Positions 59,938 through 64,000 of a DNA stretch of 64,000 nucleotides are shown here, one piece after another. Position 1 is the stretch's first letter; each line of letters starts with the position of its first letter. Both the position numbers and the translations under genes were made by a program. Under the pieces are notes generated by a model. It was not told where the DNA came from. It saw only the letters and a program-made list of their open reading frames with translations, and made no database searches. Source of the DNA: Calliopum simillimum (lineage: Eukaryota; Arthropoda; Insecta; Diptera; Lauxaniidae); contig OX638372.1 in the NCBI GenBank assembly GCA_951812925.1, forward strand, positions 50,185,722 to 50,249,721. The letters run 5' to 3'.

Positions 59938-60860
59938 GGGAGAAGGGGGAGGTTTCGACACCCTAACAAAAAAGTCCTTATATCTTCCAAATGCAATTGT
60001 GCATGTTATTTTGAATACACATAGACTATGCATGAATATGTGTGCTTCTTTTATAAATTACAAAAAAATCGATATGTTTGCTATTTTCGGAAATGTGACC
60101 AATAAACTAAAGTTAAAATAAATGACGAAACCTCCCACTTTTGGGGAGGCTTCGTCAGTCATATAAATTCTTGATTCCCTTGATTTTTTGAAACCTTCAA
60201 CCTTTTGAATGTAGATGGTAAAAGACGAATTGCTTCCGGTGATACAATGGGAGAACGAAAATCAGGGATGTCGTCTTCAATCGGGGCCATATCCAGCAAA
60301 TCATTCGGACCAGGAAGGTCAGAGCCTTGAACGAGTTCGGGACATGATTCAGGCTGATTCTATATCCATTTGTACATCGGCATTAGTACCGAACTCCATA
60401 TCTTGTGAAAAATCAGATTCATGGAAAATAATTGAATCATATGTATAAATTTCAGTTGACGAATCCTCCCATTTACACTTGACGAATCCTCCCTTATCCA
60501 CTTGTTTCCGAATTTTCAAAATTTCGCAGTTATCTTTTATTTATTTTGCAAACCTTAAATGTAGTATTAACAGTAATAATATATTTAAGTATCTGCTAAA
60601 AAGAAACGGAAAATTTATGGTTTATTAACCGAGTATCACACAAGAAGCAACAAGCAAATATTACATCAACTTGCTATAAAAATACAAAATCACGACTAAC
60701 TACGCACCCTAGCCGAATTGCGCAGAGAAATTTTTATGATAGCTGCGTACCATTAGGAGTAAGACTTTTTGGTTTACGCGCGGGAGTAAGTGCGAATAGA
60801 AATGGCAAAATTTGGCACTGATGAAGCCTCCCACGTGTCGAAACCTCCCCCTTCTACCCT
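59938..60860. mobile_element. Inverted-repeat element with repeated GACGAAACCTCCC motif
   Basis: The terminal repeats share AGAAGGGGGAGGTTTCGACA on both sides, and TATA flanks each end. Versions of GACGAAACCTCCCA recur inside in both orientations (60123, 60147 reversed, 60457, 60479, 60821). The interior contains a transposase-like fragment on the minus strand. The element is about 920 bp. Confidence 0.7.
60185..60370 (-). pseudogene. Possible pogo-like transposase C-terminal remnant
   Basis: The minus strand reads PGPNDLLDMAPIEDDIPDF, then SPIVSPEAIRLLPSTFKRLK. An acidic stretch followed by SPEAIRxxP...K resembles the C-terminal end of DDE_1 (pogo/Tc5/Jerky-like) transposases. No catalytic part is present and the upstream frame is closed. 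The family call is tentative. Confidence 0.35.
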
Positions 60861-62990
60861 ATACCATAAGTGCACTCAACCAATAATATTTATAAATATT
60901 TTTTCTTATTTATATAAGTAATGATTGATGTTATGAACGTGTTTGATTGAAATTAAAGGTTATCAATTTTAAATTTACAGTTTGTTACAATAAGCGCGCA
61001 TAAATTAATGCACCAGTCAATTAAAATAATTAAAATCGGTTAAAACCAGTTCTGCCTTACAGAAACTCGAGTACTCTACAAATAAGAAACGAGTTAATTA
61101 AAATCATTTCTATAAGAAGATAGTAAAATATGATATGTCCATTTTTATGCATTTTTCAAGAATGGAAAAATCATACAAAATCTATCATGTCTTTTAACTC
61201 GAGAATTAAAAGGCGTAGAGATATATGATTTTGGCAGTCCTTAGATCTCATTGAAAGCTGCTTAGATAAAGAAAAAACCCCACTACGAAAAAAAGTCTGA
61301 CATATCATGTTTTGTCACCTTTAGTGTACTCTTTTCAACTATTAAATTAGATAAACTTTTTTTAGGTCGAATCTTTTTTCTATCAATATTAAGAAGTGGA
61401 AGGATGAGAAAAAATTAATTGGATAAAAACACTTTTAAAAAAAGTCAGAATGTGGCAATGTAAAAATACATAAAATTTACTCTGTGCATTAAAGGAAAAG
61501 TTGGTTTTCTTCTTGACGAGCGGAACTGCTGAGCAAAAAAATAATTTTTCGAAAAAATTTATATAAAAAGGCATTATCTAAAATGTTCTACGTTGTTCTT
61601 AAAAGACTTCAATCATTGAATTAGGAATTTTTAAAAATCGGCTGAAACGTTTTATTATCCAAGGCAATGTTCTTTGTATTTATTTACCTGTTATAAATAT
61701 TACTAATAAAAAACTTGAAATATTAACTAACGTCACTTTTAGTGTGTTTCATATTGCTATTTTTGCACTAAATAATCTAATCAAATGCCAATCATATGAA
61801 CTGTTAAATGGTCACTGACTTAGTTAGACATTATCAGACTAACTTACATAAGTGTTGATATCAAAAGCTACGTCAGAAGAAGTTCCAGAATGTGTTAACA
61901 GTTTAAACTCAACATTTTTTAAATTTATTGTTTTTTTTTTATTATTATTATTTCGTTATTAGTATGACACCCCTTTTTTTCTACGACTGCGGACGTCTTT
62001 TGTGGATGACTCTGTAGTATTTTCTGTTTGGTACATATTTTAGGTATTTATGATAGTGTAAAAATTATCGAATTACCTCCTATCAGCAGATATTCCGAAG
62101 GAAAACGGAGATTCGGAAACTACTCCGATAAGTTCAGCAGATATATGTTTTGAAAATCCGTGGCAAGAGATTTGAAAGAAAATTCTTCCGACTTGTAATT
62201 TATTATTTGGGCATGTGATGAAATCCGAATGATTTCAAATACTTTTCATTTAGGAGGCTTTTTGATGAAAACGGTGAGTCGAATGATAAAAAGTATAAGT
62301 ATAAGTATAAGGTTCTACAAATAGGAAATATTCTTAAGAAACCGCAAAAATTTGATTTTTTCGAAAATTTTTTAAACGGTTATTTTTTCCTTAATGCAAA
62401 TCAATATTATTTGTAGAACCTGTAATTCTCTACAAAAGAGATTCTAATACTTTATATCGTACGCCTCACCGTTTTGATCAAAAATCCTCCTAAATGAAAA
62501 ATAATTGAAATCACTCGGATTTGACCACATGCCTGATTATTTATAAAATGTTATCATAAATAAATATTTCTAATAATGGCTATGAATTCTATTTGTTTTT
62601 ACTGCTATTTATTTACCACATGCTATAAAGGTTATTAACCGCAGCAATGTGTAATTTTCGATTTGAATTTTGTGACGTGACATAGGCGGCTCCCCCCGGT
62701 CTGGAAAAATGTGACCTTTTGTGTCATGTGGGGATGGGGGTCAAAAATTCTCAGAAAAACCGTGACGTCCTTTTGGGACGGCCCCAAAAAGGGAAATTGT
62801 CGTTGCTTTTCATCGAACAATGTGTCAAAATCGATAAAAACTACTGTCTCGATATTTTTCCCCATACCAGAATGTTTTACGTAGACTTACTTTTGTTTTC
62901 TACAAGACTCGGCACCTATCCATAAAGCACAGCGCACTAAAGACTGGTGCCGAGAAAAGTTTTACCTGATTTCATCTATGTTAAAGGATG
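60861..62990. other. Non-coding intergenic DNA
   Basis: AT-rich with one foldback (62198-62548). Around 62685-62790 a GC-richer patch (GGCTCCCCCCGG, GTGACGTCC) may be a decayed relative of the MITE at 39937-40097. No gene seen. Confidence 0.4.
62198..62548. mobile_element. Foldback element with arms of about 95 bp
   Basis: The left arm (GGGCATGTGATGAAATCCGA, TTTTCATTTAGGAGG, AAAACGGTGAG) is repeated in reverse at the right (CTCACCGTTTTGATC, CCTCCTAAATGAAAA, CGGATTTGACCACATGCC). The same arm family bounds 48412-49022. Confidence 0.75.
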
Positions 62991-63774
62991 GCCAGCATCC
63001 TCAGCGGATTTCAAGAGCCTGGCCAAACATTAAATACCCTACACTGCAGTATTTTTCAAATTTTGCTCATATGGGAGTTGCTACGCCCTCTTGTCCGAGG
63101 TCACCCAGTTTTTGTTCAGCGCTTGCATTTATAGTTTTTAGTGTCTGAGTGACAAACTTTTTCAGTAAAGCGTTTTGAAGCTTTTGCTTATATAGGAGGT
63201 GCCACGCCCTCTTGACCGAGTTTGTCTAGTTTTAGCTTAGAGCGTGCATTTATAGTATTTAGAATTTGAGTGAAGCTTGGTTCGATTATCTCAAGAAACT
63301 GTTTCAGTATAGCATTTTGAAACTTTTGCTTATGTGGGAGGTACCACGCCCCCTTGTCCGATTTCACCCAATTTTTGTTGAGAGCTTTCATTTATGATTC
63401 TTAGTGTCTGAGTCAAATTTGATTCGAATATTTCAAAAAACGCTTTCAGTATAGCGTTTTTAAGCATTTGCTTATATGGGAGGTGCCACGCCCTCTTGTC
63501 CGAATTCGCTTAGTTTTTCCTCAGAGCTTGCGCTTACAATTTTTAATATTAATGCGTATTTTGGTTGCATTGTCGTGAAAAAAACTCCTAAAATGGCATT
63601 TTGAATATATTTTTGTATGGGTGGTAGGCGTGTCCGTTGACCGATTTCGCTCATTTTCAATCCCCCGAGCTAACTTTGGTGACGAAGGCAGTGTACCAAG
63701 TTTCATTGAATTATCTTGCTCAGTTTTCCCAAAAAGTGTATTTCAACACACAGCCAGCCAGCCAGCCAGCCAGC

Positions 63775-63806
<32 letters not shown>

Positions 63807-63975
63807 CAGCCAGCCACCCACCCAGCCAGCCACCCAGCCAGCCAGCCAGCCAGACAGACGGACATTGCTATATCGACTCAGGAGGTGACGCTGATCAAGA
63901 ATATATATACTTTTCTATATCTGCCACGCCTCCTTCTCTGCGTTACAAACGGAAGGACAAAGTGAATATACCCTG
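62991..63975 (+). repeat. Tandem-repeat family A, right copy with complete tail
   Basis: Begins GGCCAAACATTAAATACCCT (about 63010), then four units with CACGCCCTCTTGTCC near 63085, 63206, 63347 and 63489 (spacing 121-142 bp). A CCAG microsatellite follows, then a unique tail (ACAGACGGACATTGC, GATCAAGAATATATATAC, CTTCTCTGCGTTACAAACGG) ending GGGTGTAGGGTATAAAA. The order units-microsatellite-tail is the fullest version of this family in the window. Confidence 0.75.
63750..63852 (+). repeat. (CCAG)n microsatellite inside family A
   Basis: About 25 tetranucleotide units of CAGC with interspersed CACC variants. The run gives open frames of Gln/Pro/Ser/Ala in all three phases, which are not genes. 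Confidence 0.9.
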
Positions 63976-64000
63976 GGTGTAGGGTATAAAAAGTCACAGG

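Noticed and set aside
60215..60448. 77-codon plus-strand frame as a gene
   Set aside because: The minus strand gives a better protein-like reading, and the locus lies inside an inverted-repeat element.
63621..63982. Gln/Pro/Ser-rich open frames at the right edge
   Set aside because: They are translations of a CCAG microsatellite, open in all three frames.

Overview
The window is AT-rich animal DNA with spliced genes, short insect-type introns and dense mobile-element debris. The genes I can rebuild look like those of a higher fly (Diptera, Brachycera). A tephritid or similar large-genome fly is possible, but I cannot prove the species.

Five host genes are supported. (1) A paired-class homeobox gene on + (7453-17645, three exons, 301 aa) has a 9.1-kb first intron and resembles Drosophila CG11294. 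(2) Palmitoyl-protein thioesterase 1 on + (21630-25332, six exons, 308 aa) has an intact Ser/Asp/His triad. (3) A single-exon MYCBPAP-like gene on - (25943-28069, 708 aa) faces Ppt1 tail to tail. (4) An alpha-carbonic anhydrase on - (29699-34489, three coding exons, 250 aa) keeps all three zinc histidines. (5) A carbonic-anhydrase-related protein on - (50121-52604, five exons, 348 aa) has lost all three (Cys, Arg, Gln). Genes 4 and 5 lie in tandem on one strand and share an intron position.

Between the two carbonic anhydrase genes sits a complete BEL/Pao LTR retrotransposon (41726-48264). Its LTRs are practically identical, it has a 5-bp target duplication (GATAT), a primer site matching tRNA-Phe and one open gag-pol frame, so it inserted recently. 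At 55451-59079 an old Tc1/mariner-type element was hit twice, by a mariner (56036-57312) and by a long-inverted-repeat element (57536-58631). The second insert carries a spliced fragment of a membrane-protein gene, which looks like transduplication of host DNA by a non-autonomous element.

The rest holds many MITEs and foldback elements with readable ends: a hAT-like MITE with an 8-bp duplication (40338-40798), a Mutator-like one with a 9-bp duplication (37558-38109), a 1.2-kb element packed with TGATATC palindromes (19925-21147), a GGAAATAACGCCC-motif MITE (50676-50886), and copies of a tandem-repeat family at both window ends and inside Ppt1. Several of these unrelated elements repeat their own terminal motif internally in both orientations.

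I found no rRNA, CRISPR array or convincing functional tRNA. One tRNA-like, SINE-like sequence lies in a Ppt1 intron. All exon joins are read by eye from GT/AG signals and reading frame.
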